Positions 24,958-33,372 of a DNA stretch of 64,000 nt are shown piece by piece (the first letter of the stretch is position 1; every line of letters starts with the position of its first letter). This DNA comes from Actinomycetota bacterium (GTDB lineage: Bacteria > Actinomycetota > CADDZG01 > JAHWKV01 > JAOPZY01). A model generated the notes under the pieces. It did no database searches and was not told where the DNA came from. It was given only the letters and a program-made list of their open reading frames with translations. The translations under genes and the position numbers were made by a program. The DNA is taken from assembly GCA_035765775.1 (NCBI GenBank), contig DASTWV010000040.1:1-64000 (forward strand), in the 5' to 3' direction.

Positions 24958-25009
24958 GCTTTGTTGCAAAGCGTGCTCGCCCGTTGCGCGCTCAGCGGGC
25001 AACGCGGGC
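24958..25009 (-). terminator. Tandem hairpins after trpE
   Basis: On the minus strand, a stem with a 2-base bulge (24979-24987 pairing with 24999-25009) is followed by a perfect 6-bp hairpin (24958-24963 with 24967-24972, loop TTG). They sit between trpE plus a possible micro-ORF and the response regulator, so they probably end the nadA-hisI-trpE transcript. Confidence 0.5.
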
Positions 25010-25018
25010 AGTACCGCA

Positions 25019-25135
25019 TCAGAGGAAAGCCAGCCCGGGCAGGGCGAGCAGGCACTTCATGGTCCCGCCCACCTGGGAGTCACACCCCAGGTCGGCCACG
25101 CCCACCGGTTCGCCGACCAGCCCGTCCCGTGCCAC
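25019..25135 (-). CDS. Possible 38-residue peptide after trpE
   Basis: A GTG start with AGGAG five bases upstream opens a 38-codon frame whose third positions are strongly G/C, as in real genes here. The peptide has a GCDSQVGGTMKC segment and a hydrophobic end (CLLALPGLAFL). It lies 58 bases after trpE on the same strand and before the hairpins. I do not recognise it; it does not resemble the TrpM peptide of Streptomyces trp operons. It may be chance. Confidence 0.3.
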   Translation of the reverse strand: MARDGLVGEPVGVADLGCDSQVGGTMKCLLALPGLAFL

Positions 25136-25193
25136 CGGTACTCCTGAAGGCGGGGGGCCGCCACCCCGGCCCGGACCTGTGGTCGGCCGCCAC

Positions 25194-26675
25194 CTACGCC
25201 GGATCGGCCTGCCGCAGCCGTCCGGCGATCTGGGCCGCGGTCAGGAGGGCCTTCGCCTTGTTCACCGACTCCCACCACTCCTTGCCCGGGTCCGAGTCGG
25301 CCACGATGCCCCCACCCGCCTGGATGTGGAACTGCCCCCCGGCGATGTAGGCGGTGCGCAGGGCAATGCAGGTGTCGAGGTTGCCGGAGAAGTCGAAGTA
25401 GCCCACCACGCCGGCGTAGGGCCCCCGGCGGGTGGGCTCCAGCTCGTCGATGATCTCCATCGCCCGGATCTTGGGCGCCCCGGACACCGTCCCGGCGGGG
25501 AACGAGGCGTAGAGGGCGTCCAGGGCGCTGCAGCCGTCCCGTAGCTCGCCGCCCACCTGGGAGACCAGGTGCATGATGTGGCTGTAGCGCTCGACCACCA
25601 TCAGTTCCTCCACCCGCACGCTCCCCCACCGGCTGACCCGGCCGACATCGTTGCGGGCGAGGTCGACCAGCATGATGTGCTCGGCCCGCTCCTTCTCGTC
25701 GGCCACCAGCTCGGCGGCCAGGGCGGCGTCCTCCTCCTCGGTGGCACCCCGGGGCCGGGAGCCGGCGATCGGCCGCTGGGTGATGTGGCCGCCCGCCACC
25801 TTGATCAGCGGCTCGGGTGAGGACCCGATCACCGTGATCTCGGGGTGGCGCAGGTAGAACATGTAGGGGCTGGGGTTGACGAGGCGCAGGACCCGGTAGA
25901 TCTCGAACGGGTCGGCGTCCAGCGGCGCCGAGAAGCGCTGGGCGATCACCACCTGGAAGATGTCGCCCGCCATGATGTACTCCTTGGCCGCCTCGACCGC
26001 GGCCTCGAACTGCTCCCGGGCCATGCTCGACCCGGGCAGCGCCACCTCCACCGGCGTCAGCGCCCGGGGGGCGTAGGCCAGCGGCGTGCCCAGCGCAGCC
26101 ACCAGGGCCTCGATGCGCTCCACCGCCCGGTCGTAGGCGCCGGGGCCGTCGCCGGCGACGACGTTGGAGACCACTGCCACCCGCTGGCGGAGGTGGTCGA
26201 AGGCCAGCAGGCTGCGGGGGAACATGAGCATCAGCTCCGGGGTGCCCACCTCGTCCACGGTGGTCTGGGGCAGCTCCTCCAGGTAGCGCACCACGTCGTA
26301 GCCCAGGTACCCCACCGCCCCGGCGTGCAGGGGCGGCAGCCCAGACAGCGCCGGGGAGGAGTAGGACTCCAGCACGGCCCGGAGCACCTCCAGGGGGGTC
26401 CCTTCGACAGACACCGGGGGCATCCCCTCCCAGTCCACCGAACCATCCCGGGAGGTCATCACCAGGAACGGGTCCACCCCGATGAAGCTATAGCGGCCCC
26501 AGCGCTCGCCACCCTCCACCGACTCCAGCAGGAAGGCGTGCGGCTGCTCGCCCAGCTTCATGAACGCCGAGACCGGCGTCTCCAGGTCGGCGATCACCTC
26601 CCGCCACACCGGGACGACGGGGAACTCACCGGCGAGCCGATCGAACTCGTCGCGGGCGGGCCGGTACTCGGGCAC
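25194..26675 (-). CDS. trpE: Anthranilate synthase component I
   Basis: A 493-residue chorismate-utilising enzyme, the committed step of tryptophan synthesis. The N-terminal tryptophan feedback motif LLES (49-52) is intact, so allosteric inhibition is expected. The catalytic half has PSPYMFYL, GSSPEPLI, RPIAGSRPRG, LVDLARNDVGRV and FPAGTVSGAPKIRAME. GTG 26675 starts 5 bases after the hisI stop. The glutaminase partner TrpG is not in the window. trpE is separated from trpC-B-A by a two-component operon, unlike the compact actinobacterial layout. Confidence 0.96.
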   Translation of the reverse strand: MPEYRPARDEFDRLAGEFPVVPVWREVIADLETPVSAFMKLGEQPHAFLLESVEGGERWGRYSFIGVDPFLVMTSRDGSVDWEGMPPVSVEGTPLEVLRAVLESYSSPALSGLPPLHAGAVGYLGYDVVRYLEELPQTTVDEVGTPELMLMFPRSLLAFDHLRQRVAVVSNVVAGDGPGAYDRAVERIEALVAALGTPLAYAPRALTPVEVALPGSSMAREQFEAAVEAAKEYIMAGDIFQVVIAQRFSAPLDADPFEIYRVLRLVNPSPYMFYLRHPEITVIGSSPEPLIKVAGGHITQRPIAGSRPRGATEEEDAALAAELVADEKERAEHIMLVDLARNDVGRVSRWGSVRVEELMVVERYSHIMHLVSQVGGELRDGCSALDALYASFPAGTVSGAPKIRAMEIIDELEPTRRGPYAGVVGYFDFSGNLDTCIALRTAYIAGGQFHIQAGGGIVADSDPGKEWWESVNKAKALLTAAQIAGRLRQADPA

Positions 26676-26680
26676 GGCCT

Positions 26681-27022
26681 TTACGTGAAGGCGCGGTAGA
26701 AGCAGGTGCGCTCGCCGGTATGACAGGCGGGGCCGTCGGCGTTGACCTTCATCACCAGGGCGTCGCCGTCGCAGTCGTACAACGCCTCGACGACGTGCTG
26801 GAAGTTGCCCGACGTGGCCCCCTTGTTCCAGAATTCCTGGCGGCTGCGGCTCCAGAACCACGTGGTGCCCTGCTCGAGGGTGCGGCGCAGCGACTCCTCG
26901 TTCATCCACGCCATCATCAGGACCTCGCCGGTGGTGGCGTCCTGGACGATGGCGGGCACCAGGCCCTTGTCGTCGAACTTGATCATGCTGAGGTCAGTGT
27001 TTTTCGTTTCCACGACAGTCAT
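26681..27022 (-). CDS. hisI: Phosphoribosyl-AMP cyclohydrolase
   Basis: A 113-residue single-domain HisI that opens the purine ring of phosphoribosyl-AMP in histidine synthesis. The metal-binding block [11 protein letters not shown] (83-93) with C84, plus C100 and C107 ([11 protein letters not shown]), and the [12 protein letters not shown] active-site stretch are all present. The ATG overlaps the nadA stop (ATGA). The HisE domain is not fused, and hisE is not seen nearby. Confidence 0.95.
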   Translation of the reverse strand: MTVVETKNTDLSMIKFDDKGLVPAIVQDATTGEVLMMAWMNEESLRRTLEQGTTWFWSRSRQEFWNKGATSGNFQHVVEALYDCDGDALVMKVNADGPACHTGERTCFYRAFT

Positions 27023-27996
27023 CCGATCGCGATCATGCGCTCGATCGCCCGGCGGGCCCGGTCGGCGACGGCGGGTTCCACCGTCACCTCGTGGACGCCC
27101 AGGCGCAGGCACTCGAGCAGGTTTTCCGGGGTGATCATCTTCATGTAGCGGCAGAAGGCCGCTTCATTGGCGGCAATGTACTGCCGGCCAGGCGCCACCC
27201 GCTCGAGCCGGTGGATCAGCCCGGTCTCGGTGGCGACGATCACCCGCCGGGCGTCGGTGGCGGCGGCCCGGCGCAGCATGCCGGCGGTGCTCAGCACGTG
27301 GGTCCGCTCCCGGGGCAGGGCGCCGGTGGAGTTGAGGTACAGGGCGTGCGAGGCGCAGCCGCACTCCGGGTGGATGTGCAACTCGGCGTCGGGGTACTCG
27401 GCCAGGCGGGCATCGAGGTCGGCGGGCTCGATGCCGGCGTGCACGTGGCACTCCCCCATCCAGATCTCGAGCTTGCGCCCGGTCTCCCGCTCGACGTGGG
27501 CGCCCAGGAACATGTCGGGCAGGAAGAGGACCTCCCGGGCGGGGTCGATCGCCTGCACCACCTGGACGGCGTTCGCCGAGGTGCAGCAGTAGTCCGACTC
27601 CGCCTTCACCTCGGCCGAGGTGTTCACGTAGGCCACCACGACGGCGCCCGGGTGCTCGGCCTTCCAGGCCCGGAGCTGGTCGGCGGTGATGGTCTCCGCC
27701 AGCGAGCAGCCCGCCCCGGGGTCGGGGATGAGGACGGTGCGGTCGGGCGAGAGGACCTTGGCGGTCTCCGCCATGAAGTGCACGCCGCAGAAGACGATGA
27801 CCCGGGCACCGGTGGCCGCCGCCTGGCGGGAGAGCTCCAGCGAGTCGCCCACATAGTCGGCCACTTCCTGGATCCAGGGAGCCTGGTAGGTGTGCGCCAG
27901 GATGACCGCATCCCGCGCCGCCGCCCGGGCACGGACCTCGCGCGCCCAGTCCCGGTAGTCCCGTGCCGAGATCTCGGCGGTTGCGGTGCTGGCCAT
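27019..27996 (-). CDS. nadA: Quinolinate synthase
   Basis: A 325-residue [4Fe-4S] enzyme that condenses iminoaspartate with dihydroxyacetone phosphate to quinolinate. Probable cluster ligands are C97 (GAGCSLA), C183 (GECHVH) and C282 (AAFCRYMKM). [20 protein letters not shown] is the substrate loop. It is divergent from nadC across a 40-base gap and is the first gene of nadA-hisI-trpE. nadB (L-aspartate oxidase) is not in the window. Confidence 0.93.
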   Translation of the reverse strand: MASTATAEISARDYRDWAREVRARAAARDAVILAHTYQAPWIQEVADYVGDSLELSRQAAATGARVIVFCGVHFMAETAKVLSPDRTVLIPDPGAGCSLAETITADQLRAWKAEHPGAVVVAYVNTSAEVKAESDYCCTSANAVQVVQAIDPAREVLFLPDMFLGAHVERETGRKLEIWMGECHVHAGIEPADLDARLAEYPDAELHIHPECGCASHALYLNSTGALPRERTHVLSTAGMLRRAAATDARRVIVATETGLIHRLERVAPGRQYIAANEAAFCRYMKMITPENLLECLRLGVHEVTVEPAVADRARRAIERMIAIG

Positions 27997-28036
27997 GAGC
28001 TATAAGTACAGCTTTCCACAAACGGAGACCGGACCG

Positions 28037-28939
28037 ATGCCCGCAGCCCACGTCCCCCCATCCGCCGACCAGCAGGAGCTGGAGGAGCTCGCCCGCCGGG
28101 CGCTCGCCGAGGACCTCGGCCAGGCGGGCGACGTCACCTCCAAGCGCATCGTGCGGGCCGAGCTGCCCGGCCGGGCGCGGATCCTCGCCAAGTCATCCGG
28201 CATCCTGGCGGGCACGGCCATGGCGGCGGCGGTTTTCAAGGCGGTGGACCCCGCCCTGGCGGTGGACTGGAAACTGGCCGACGGGGCATTGTTAGAGCCA
28301 GATGCGACCGTGGCCGAGCTGGCCGGGCGGGCGCGGGCGATCCTCGCCGGGGAGCGGGTGGCCCTGAACTTCCTGCAGCACCTGTCGGGAGTCGCCACCC
28401 TGACCGCGGCGTTCGTGGCAGCCGCCCAGCCCCACGGCGTGAAGATCCTGTGCACCCGCAAGACCGTCCCCGGGCTGCGCCGGCTGGAGCGGGACGCGGT
28501 TGCCGCCGGCGGGGGCACCAAGCACCGGGCCGGGCTCTACGACGCCATCCTCATCAAGACCAGCCACATCAAGCTGGCCGGCGGGATCGGCGAGGCGGTC
28601 CGGCGGGCCCGGGCCAACCCCCCGATGCCGGTCGAGGTGGAGGTGCGCACCGCCGAGGAGCTGGAGGAGGCGCTGGCGGCCAAGGCCGAGTGGGTGCTGC
28701 TGGACAACGCCGGCCCGGCGGAGATTGCCGCGGCCGTGGCCCGGACCCGGGGCGTGGCCTCGCTCGAGATCTCGGGCGGCGTCAGCCTCGCCACCGTGGG
28801 AGCCATAGCGGCACTCCACCCGGACGCGATCTCCGTCGGGGCACTGACCCATTCGGCTCCGGCGGTCGACCTGGCGCTGCACATCGCAGGACCCGTGGGT
28901 GCGGGGCCCCGGGGCGCGGTCCCTGCCCGCGGCGCCTGA
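28037..28939 (+). CDS. nadC: Nicotinate-nucleotide pyrophosphorylase (quinolinate phosphoribosyltransferase)
   Basis: A 300-residue enzyme that turns quinolinate and PRPP into nicotinate mononucleotide. It has the EDLGQAGDVTS N-terminus, ALNFLQHLSGVAT, TRKTVPGLR, the GGGTKHRAGLYDAILIK block and EVEVRT. ATG 28037 has GGAG nine bases upstream. The 40-base intergenic region shared with nadA contains TATAAG at 28001 and an imperfect AGCT-flanked dyad (27999-28014), a possible shared operator, but it does not match the NrtR or NiaR consensus I know. Confidence 0.93.
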   Translation: MPAAHVPPSADQQELEELARRALAEDLGQAGDVTSKRIVRAELPGRARILAKSSGILAGTAMAAAVFKAVDPALAVDWKLADGALLEPDATVAELAGRARAILAGERVALNFLQHLSGVATLTAAFVAAAQPHGVKILCTRKTVPGLRRLERDAVAAGGGTKHRAGLYDAILIKTSHIKLAGGIGEAVRRARANPPMPVEVEVRTAEELEEALAAKAEWVLLDNAGPAEIAAAVARTRGVASLEISGGVSLATVGAIAALHPDAISVGALTHSAPAVDLALHIAGPVGAGPRGAVPARGA

Positions 28940-29002
28940 GGCGGGTACGCCAGAGGCGTCCCTGGTCCGAGCGCCGGAGCGCCATCCCGTCGGCGGGCAC
29001 GG

Positions 29003-30199
29003 CTACTCGGCCTCCTCGGGGGGCGTTGCACGGCTCCGGGAGCCCCGGCCGACCAGCAGGGCGGCACCCCCGAAGACCAGGCAGGCCAGGGCCGAGAACA
29101 CCAGCGGCACGAGGTCGAGCCCGGTGAAGGGCAGGGCGGGCGGCGAGGTCTTGGCGTGCTGCACGCCGAGGACCTGTTCGGGGGCAACCACCACGGGTTC
29201 GGCCGGCGGAGCCACCACCGGTTCCGCCTGCGTGGTGAGCACGGGCGGCGGCGGGGTCGGGCAGGGCAGCGAGCTGATCTGGTCGCCCTGGGTGCCCGAC
29301 ACGCCATACAGGTTGCCCATGGCGTCGGCGGTCAGGTAGCCCACCGAGGGCACCCCCTGGCTGCCGATGTCCGAGGTCGCCCCGGTCACCATGTTGACCG
29401 TCGCCAGATGCGGGTCGGTGTCCCCCCGGCTGATGGTGGCGTACATGACGCTGTCCACCACCGCGATGCCCCGGACCTCGCCCCGGCCCCCGTCCCGGGC
29501 GACCGTGACGTAGTCCATACCGGTCCCGAAGGCGTTGTGCACCACGGCGCCGGTCGCCGGGTCGATCTGCACCAGGAGACTGGTGTTGTCGCCGGCCGCC
29601 ACCACGCCGTAGAGCGTGTTGCCGGCCAGGTCGAACCCGAGGGCGGCGAGGGCATCGGCTTCCACCGGTCCGGCGGCGCCGTCGATGTGGCCGAACCAGT
29701 CCTTGGTGGGCGTCAGCGTGCCGCTGGTGCGGTCGACCACCTCGAGCTGGTCGCCGACCGAGACGAACAGGGTGTCGGTGGCGGTGTCGAGCGCCATGGC
29801 GTCGATGGTGAAGTCGCCGACTGCGCCGATCGGCGTCTGGCTGGTGGTCGGGTTGCACGCGAACGAGCTGAAGCCCATGAGCAGGAAGCCGTGGTGGTCG
29901 GCGGCCAGGAAGCACTTCCCCGCCCCGGCGCCCTGGCATACCACGCCGTCGTAGTCCTCGCCCTCGACGTTGCCCCCGGGCAGGGCCACGGCGGCGGTCA
30001 CCGCGCCGGTGGTCTTGGAGATCTGCAGGAAGGCCTGCTCCATCGGGCCCCCGGCGGCCTGCGCCGGGGCGGCGGCGAGGAGAAGCGGTCCGGCGCCCAG
30101 GGCGAGGAAGAAGCCGGCAGCGGCGGCGGTACCCACCCAACGTGGGATCCCCCCGGCACCCACCGCCCGCCCCGACAGCAACCCTTCGAACCTGCGCAC
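29003..30199 (-). CDS. LPXTG-anchored surface protein, propeller-like
   Basis: About 398 residues. A signal peptide (to about residue 51, ending AQA) precedes a beta-rich domain with repeated units such as 'DTATDTLFVSVGD', 'DLAGNTLYGVV' and 'VVDSVMYATISRGD', which look like a seven-bladed propeller of the quinoprotein or NHL kind. A proline-rich stalk leads to the sortase signal LPFTG (356-360), a hydrophobic segment and a basic tail (GRGSRSR). It is thus probably displayed on the cell wall by a sortase encoded elsewhere. GTG 30199 is chosen because AGGGGG lies ~7 bases upstream; ATG 30223 is an alternative. Ligand or enzymatic role unknown. Confidence 0.75.
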   Translation of the reverse strand: MRRFEGLLSGRAVGAGGIPRWVGTAAAAGFFLALGAGPLLLAAAPAQAAGGPMEQAFLQISKTTGAVTAAVALPGGNVEGEDYDGVVCQGAGAGKCFLAADHHGFLLMGFSSFACNPTTSQTPIGAVGDFTIDAMALDTATDTLFVSVGDQLEVVDRTSGTLTPTKDWFGHIDGAAGPVEADALAALGFDLAGNTLYGVVAAGDNTSLLVQIDPATGAVVHNAFGTGMDYVTVARDGGRGEVRGIAVVDSVMYATISRGDTDPHLATVNMVTGATSDIGSQGVPSVGYLTADAMGNLYGVSGTQGDQISSLPCPTPPPPVLTTQAEPVVAPPAEPVVVAPEQVLGVQHAKTSPPALPFTGLDLVPLVFSALACLVFGGAALLVGRGSRSRATPPEEAE

Positions 30200-30337
30200 C
30201 GGACCCACCCCCTGACCCTGCATCGGGCCACAGCCACGGCATGCCCGCCCCCAGGCCGCCCCCTGCTGCTTCCCCTTCGTTTGATCACTCACCGTGGTCG
30301 GATGACCACAATCCAATCATCGGAGGGGCGGGGAGGT

Positions 30338-30349
30338 AACTAAATAGTT
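30338..30349. promoter_or_regulatory. 12-bp inverted repeat upstream of the LPXTG gene
   Basis: AACTA-AA-TAGTT, perfect arms, in a locally AT-rich patch 139 bases upstream of the LPXTG gene start. A possible operator; regulator unknown. Confidence 0.35.
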
Positions 30350-30370
30350 CTGAGGAATCCCTCACCGAAT

Positions 30371-30384
30371 GTGCGCTGGCGCAC
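30371..30384. terminator. Small hairpin after the SDR gene
   Basis: GTGCG-CTGG-CGCAC lies 28 bases beyond the SDR stop codon on the minus strand. It is a short stem, but its position fits the end of the his-SDR transcript. Confidence 0.35.
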
Positions 30385-30411
30385 GGTGCTCCTGTGCTGC
30401 ATCACCAGGCT

Positions 30412-31188
30412 CTAGCGCCGGGTCTCCTGCATGCCCCGGGCGATCTGGGTCACCCACTTGCGCGGGCCCAGCCGCACGCCGAAGGCGAGCACCTTGTTGC
30501 GCAGGCCGGGAATCACCACGGGGCGGCCCGCCTGCATGGCGGCGTAGCCCGCCTCGGCCACGGCCCGGGCGCCCATCTTGGGCCCCCGGAACAGCTTGGT
30601 GCCCGCCGTCCCCGCCCGGGCGGAGAAACCGGTCACCGTCGGCCCCGGGCACAGGGCGGTGGCGGTGACCCCGGAGCCCGCCAGCTCGTTGGCCAGGGCC
30701 TCGGTGAACGACAGCACGTAGGCCTTGGAGGCGTAGTACACCGCCATCAGCGGACCGGGCTGGAAGCCGGCGGTGGAGGCGACATTGAGGATGGCGCCCC
30801 GGCCCCGGGCCCGCATGCCGTCGAGGAACAGCCGGGTGAGCACGGTCAGGGCGACAACGTTGAGCTCCAGCATCCCGGCCTGCTCGGCGGCGCCCAGCTC
30901 GGCGACGGCCCCTTTGAGCCCGAAGCCGGCGTTGTTGATGAGCAGATCCACCTCGAGGCCCTTCGCCTCGACCACCTTCAGCACGGTCTCGGGGGCCCCG
31001 TGCTCGGCGAGGTCGAGCGGGATGACGGTGACGCCGACGCCGTGATCGTGGGCGAGCCGCTCGCCCAGCTCGGTCAGCCGGTCGCCGCTGCGAGCGACCA
31101 GGACCAGGTCCCGGTGATCCCGGGCGCACAGCTCGGCGAACTCCTTGCCGATGCCGCTGGAGGCTCCGGTGATCAGCGCTGCCGCCAT
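30412..31188 (-). CDS. Short-chain dehydrogenase/reductase
   Basis: A 258-residue classical SDR: TGASSGIG cofactor loop (8-15), NNAG (85-88), catalytic S138, Y151 and K155 (YYASK). The VARSGDRL segment with an arginine after the second strand suggests NADP preference. It resembles the DltE/YqjQ-like subgroup, but the substrate cannot be told. It follows hisF by 49 bases on the same strand and could be read through from the his operon, although nothing links it to histidine. Confidence 0.88.
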   Translation of the reverse strand: MAAALITGASSGIGKEFAELCARDHRDLVLVARSGDRLTELGERLAHDHGVGVTVIPLDLAEHGAPETVLKVVEAKGLEVDLLINNAGFGLKGAVAELGAAEQAGMLELNVVALTVLTRLFLDGMRARGRGAILNVASTAGFQPGPLMAVYYASKAYVLSFTEALANELAGSGVTATALCPGPTVTGFSARAGTAGTKLFRGPKMGARAVAEAGYAAMQAGRPVVIPGLRNKVLAFGVRLGPRKWVTQIARGMQETRR

Positions 31189-31200
31189 ACCGCCATTAGA

Positions 31201-31222
31201 CCTCAGCCGCGCCTCAGCCGCG
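31201..31222. repeat. 11-base tandem repeat, two copies
   Basis: CCTCAGCCGCG at 31201 and 31212 between hisF and the SDR gene, followed by a small CGCCA/TGGCG dyad at 31221-31231. Probably neutral. Confidence 0.6.
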
Positions 31223-31237
31223 CCATTGGCGGCATCT

Positions 31238-31999
31238 TCAGCGGCGCACAGCGATCCCGTCGGCGGCCATGTGGTCCTTCACCTCGGCCACCCGGAGCTG
31301 GCCGAAGTGGAACAGCGAGGCGGCCAGGACGGCGTCGGCGCCTCCGGACAGGACGGCGTCCGAGAAGTGCTGCAGGGTCCCCGCCCCGCCCGAGGCGACC
31401 AGCGGGATGGTGATCCCGGCGTTGACCGCCGCCAGCAGCTCGAGGTCGTAGCCGTCCTTGGTCCCGTCCCGGTCCATGGACGTCAGGAGGATCTCGCCCG
31501 CCCCCAGCGCCTGCGCCCGGGCGGCCCACTCGACGGCGTCCCGGCCGGTCCCCCGCCGGCCCCCGTGGGTGAAGACCTCCCAGCCGCTCCCGCCCGCCCG
31601 CCGGCGGGCGTCGATGGCCACGACGATGCACTGGGCGCCGAACTCCTCGGCCCCCTCCGAGATCAGCTCGGGGCGCTCGACGGCGGCGGTGTTGATCGAC
31701 ACCTTGTCCGCCCCGGCCCGCAGCAGGCGGCGGACATCGTCGATTCCCCGGGCACCGCCGCCCACGGTGAGCGGGATGAAGACGCTCTCGGCGGTGGCGT
31801 GGGCCACCTCCAGCATGGTCTCCCGGCCCTCGTGCGACGCCGTGATGTCCAGGAACACCACCTCGTCGGCGCCCTCCCGGTCATAGAAGGCGGCCAGCTC
31901 GACGGGGTCGCCGGCGTCCACCAGGTCGACGAACTGCACGCCCTTCACCACCCGCCCGGCGTGCACGTCCAGGCACGGGATGACCCGCTTGGCCAGCAC
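31238..31999 (-). CDS. hisF: Imidazole glycerol phosphate synthase, cyclase subunit
   Basis: A 253-residue TIM barrel that uses ammonia from HisH to form imidazole glycerol phosphate and AICAR. The acid/base aspartates sit exactly at D11 ([13 protein letters not shown]) and D130 (VAIDARR), as in the Thermotoga enzyme. Phosphate loops VGGGARG and ASGGAGT are intact. The GTG start is 4 bases past the hisA stop. It is the last his gene of the run. Confidence 0.96.
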   Translation of the reverse strand: MLAKRVIPCLDVHAGRVVKGVQFVDLVDAGDPVELAAFYDREGADEVVFLDITASHEGRETMLEVAHATAESVFIPLTVGGGARGIDDVRRLLRAGADKVSINTAAVERPELISEGAEEFGAQCIVVAIDARRRAGGSGWEVFTHGGRRGTGRDAVEWAARAQALGAGEILLTSMDRDGTKDGYDLELLAAVNAGITIPLVASGGAGTLQHFSDAVLSGGADAVLAASLFHFGQLRVAEVKDHMAADGIAVRR

Positions 32000-32003
32000 C
32001 GGC

Positions 32004-32732
32004 TCAGGCGCCCTTGGCGGCGGCCGCCAGGGCGTCGGCCAGCGTGACCGCCCCGGAGTACAGGGCCTTGCCCACCACGACGCCCTCCAGCCGGGGGTGG
32101 CCGAGGCCCACCAGGGCCTCGATGTCGCCCACCCCGGAGACCCCGCCCGAGGCGATGACCCCCATCCCGGCGTCGAGGACCTCCCGGGTGGCGTCCAGGT
32201 TGGGCCCCTCCAGCGTGCCATCCCGGCCGATGTCGGTGAACAGCACCCGGGGCGCCCCCGCCCGGGCGAGCCGGCCGAGCACCTCCCCGGTGGACAGCGC
32301 CGAGGACGACTGCCACCCGGCCACCTGCACGGTGCCGCCACGAGCATCCATCGCCGCCACCACCCCGTCGCCGTAGCGGCCGAGGGCAGCGTCCAGGAAC
32401 TCCTCGTCGATGGCCCGGGTACCGACGCACACCCGGGCGGCCCCGGCATCCAGCCACCGGCCGATGGCCTCCACCGAGCGGATCCCGCCCGCCACCTCCA
32501 CCGGGATGTCCACCGACCGGAGAATCTGCTCGATCACCGCCGCGTTGGCTGGCTGGCCGCGGATCGCCCCGTCCAGGTCGACGACGTGCAGGAAGGTGGC
32601 GCCCCCGTCCTGCCAGGAACGGGCGGTGGCCACCGGATCCTCGCCGTACACCGTGGCGGCAGCGGGATCGCCCCGGAGCAGGCGCACCACCCGGCCCCCG
32701 GACAGGTCGATGGCAACGAAGATCGTGAACAC
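32004..32732 (-). CDS. hisA: Phosphoribosyl isomerase A (HisA, possibly bifunctional PriA)
   Basis: A 242-residue barrel isomerising ProFAR in histidine synthesis; catalytic D9 ([12 protein letters not shown]) and D129 (AAMDARGG) are present. In many Actinomycetota this enzyme (PriA) also does the TrpF reaction. No trpF gene is seen next to the trp genes in this window, and the protein keeps an arginine-rich first loop and a GW pair after the second aspartate, so dual function is plausible but inferred. GTG start. Confidence 0.93.
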   Translation of the reverse strand: MFTIFVAIDLSGGRVVRLLRGDPAAATVYGEDPVATARSWQDGGATFLHVVDLDGAIRGQPANAAVIEQILRSVDIPVEVAGGIRSVEAIGRWLDAGAARVCVGTRAIDEEFLDAALGRYGDGVVAAMDARGGTVQVAGWQSSSALSTGEVLGRLARAGAPRVLFTDIGRDGTLEGPNLDATREVLDAGMGVIASGGVSGVGDIEALVGLGHPRLEGVVVGKALYSGAVTLADALAAAAKGA

Positions 32733-32750
32733 TCTCGGTCCCCGGCCCAG

Positions 32751-33347
32751 CTAGGCCGGGCAGATCGCCCCGAGGGCCGCCCGGAGCAGCGCGAGCCCGT
32801 CGTGGCTGGACTTCTCGGGGTGGAACTGCACGCCCACCACGTTGCCGGCGATCACCGCCGAGGCGAAGGGCTGGGCGTAGGTGGTGACCGCGGCGGGCTC
32901 GCCCGCAGGGACACAGGCGTAGGAGTGGACGAAGTAGAAATGCTTGCCCTCAAAGGGTTGCAGGAAACCGGTCGTGGACGACACGGTGTTCCAGCCCATG
33001 TGCGGGACCTTCACGTCGCCCCGTAGGCGCACCACCGACCCAGCCACGATGCCGAGGCCGGCGGTGTCGCCCTCCTCAGAGTGGTCGAGGAACATCTGCA
33101 TCCCCATACAGATGCCGAGCAGCGGCCGGCCCGCCCCCGCCCAGTCCTTCACGAAGGCGTCGAGGCCGCCGTGGCGCAGGTTCGCCATCCCGGCGGCGAA
33201 GTTGCCCACACCGGGCAGGACCACGAGGTCGGCCCCGCCCAGGGTGTCGGGGTCGGGCGACACGAAGCTCTGCGCGCCCACCTTTTCCAGGGCCTTGGCG
33301 ACGCTGGCCAGATTGCCCATGCGGTAGTCGACGATCCCGGCTCTCAT
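32751..33347 (-). CDS. hisH: Imidazole glycerol phosphate synthase, glutaminase subunit
   Basis: A 198-residue class I glutamine amidotransferase supplying ammonia to HisF. Triad: C80 (GICMGMQ), H176 and E178 (FHPEKS). The oxyanion strand is LPGVGNF. Placed between hisB and hisA, in the usual actinobacterial order. Confidence 0.95.
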   Translation of the reverse strand: MRAGIVDYRMGNLASVAKALEKVGAQSFVSPDPDTLGGADLVVLPGVGNFAAGMANLRHGGLDAFVKDWAGAGRPLLGICMGMQMFLDHSEEGDTAGLGIVAGSVVRLRGDVKVPHMGWNTVSSTTGFLQPFEGKHFYFVHSYACVPAGEPAAVTTYAQPFASAVIAGNVVGVQFHPEKSSHDGLALLRAALGAICPA

Positions 33348-33372
33348 CTGGCGCTCCGCCAAGGCTCCGCTC

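Noticed and set aside
24952-25350. 132-codon plus-strand frame between the response regulator and trpE
   Set aside because: Arg/Pro-rich, overlaps the trpE 3' end antisense and has no motif; more likely chance.
26676-26909. Longer trpE start inside hisI
   Set aside because: The extra residues are a frame-shifted reading of hisI; GTG 26675 gives a normal TrpE.
27997-28036. NrtR or NiaR operator between nadA and nadC
   Set aside because: An imperfect AGCT-flanked dyad exists but does not match the consensus of either regulator as I know them; left as a comment only.
31999-32449. N-terminal extension of hisF into hisA
   Set aside because: Arg/Pro/Trp-rich out-of-frame hisA sequence; the GTG at 31999 gives the normal HisF N-terminus with D11.
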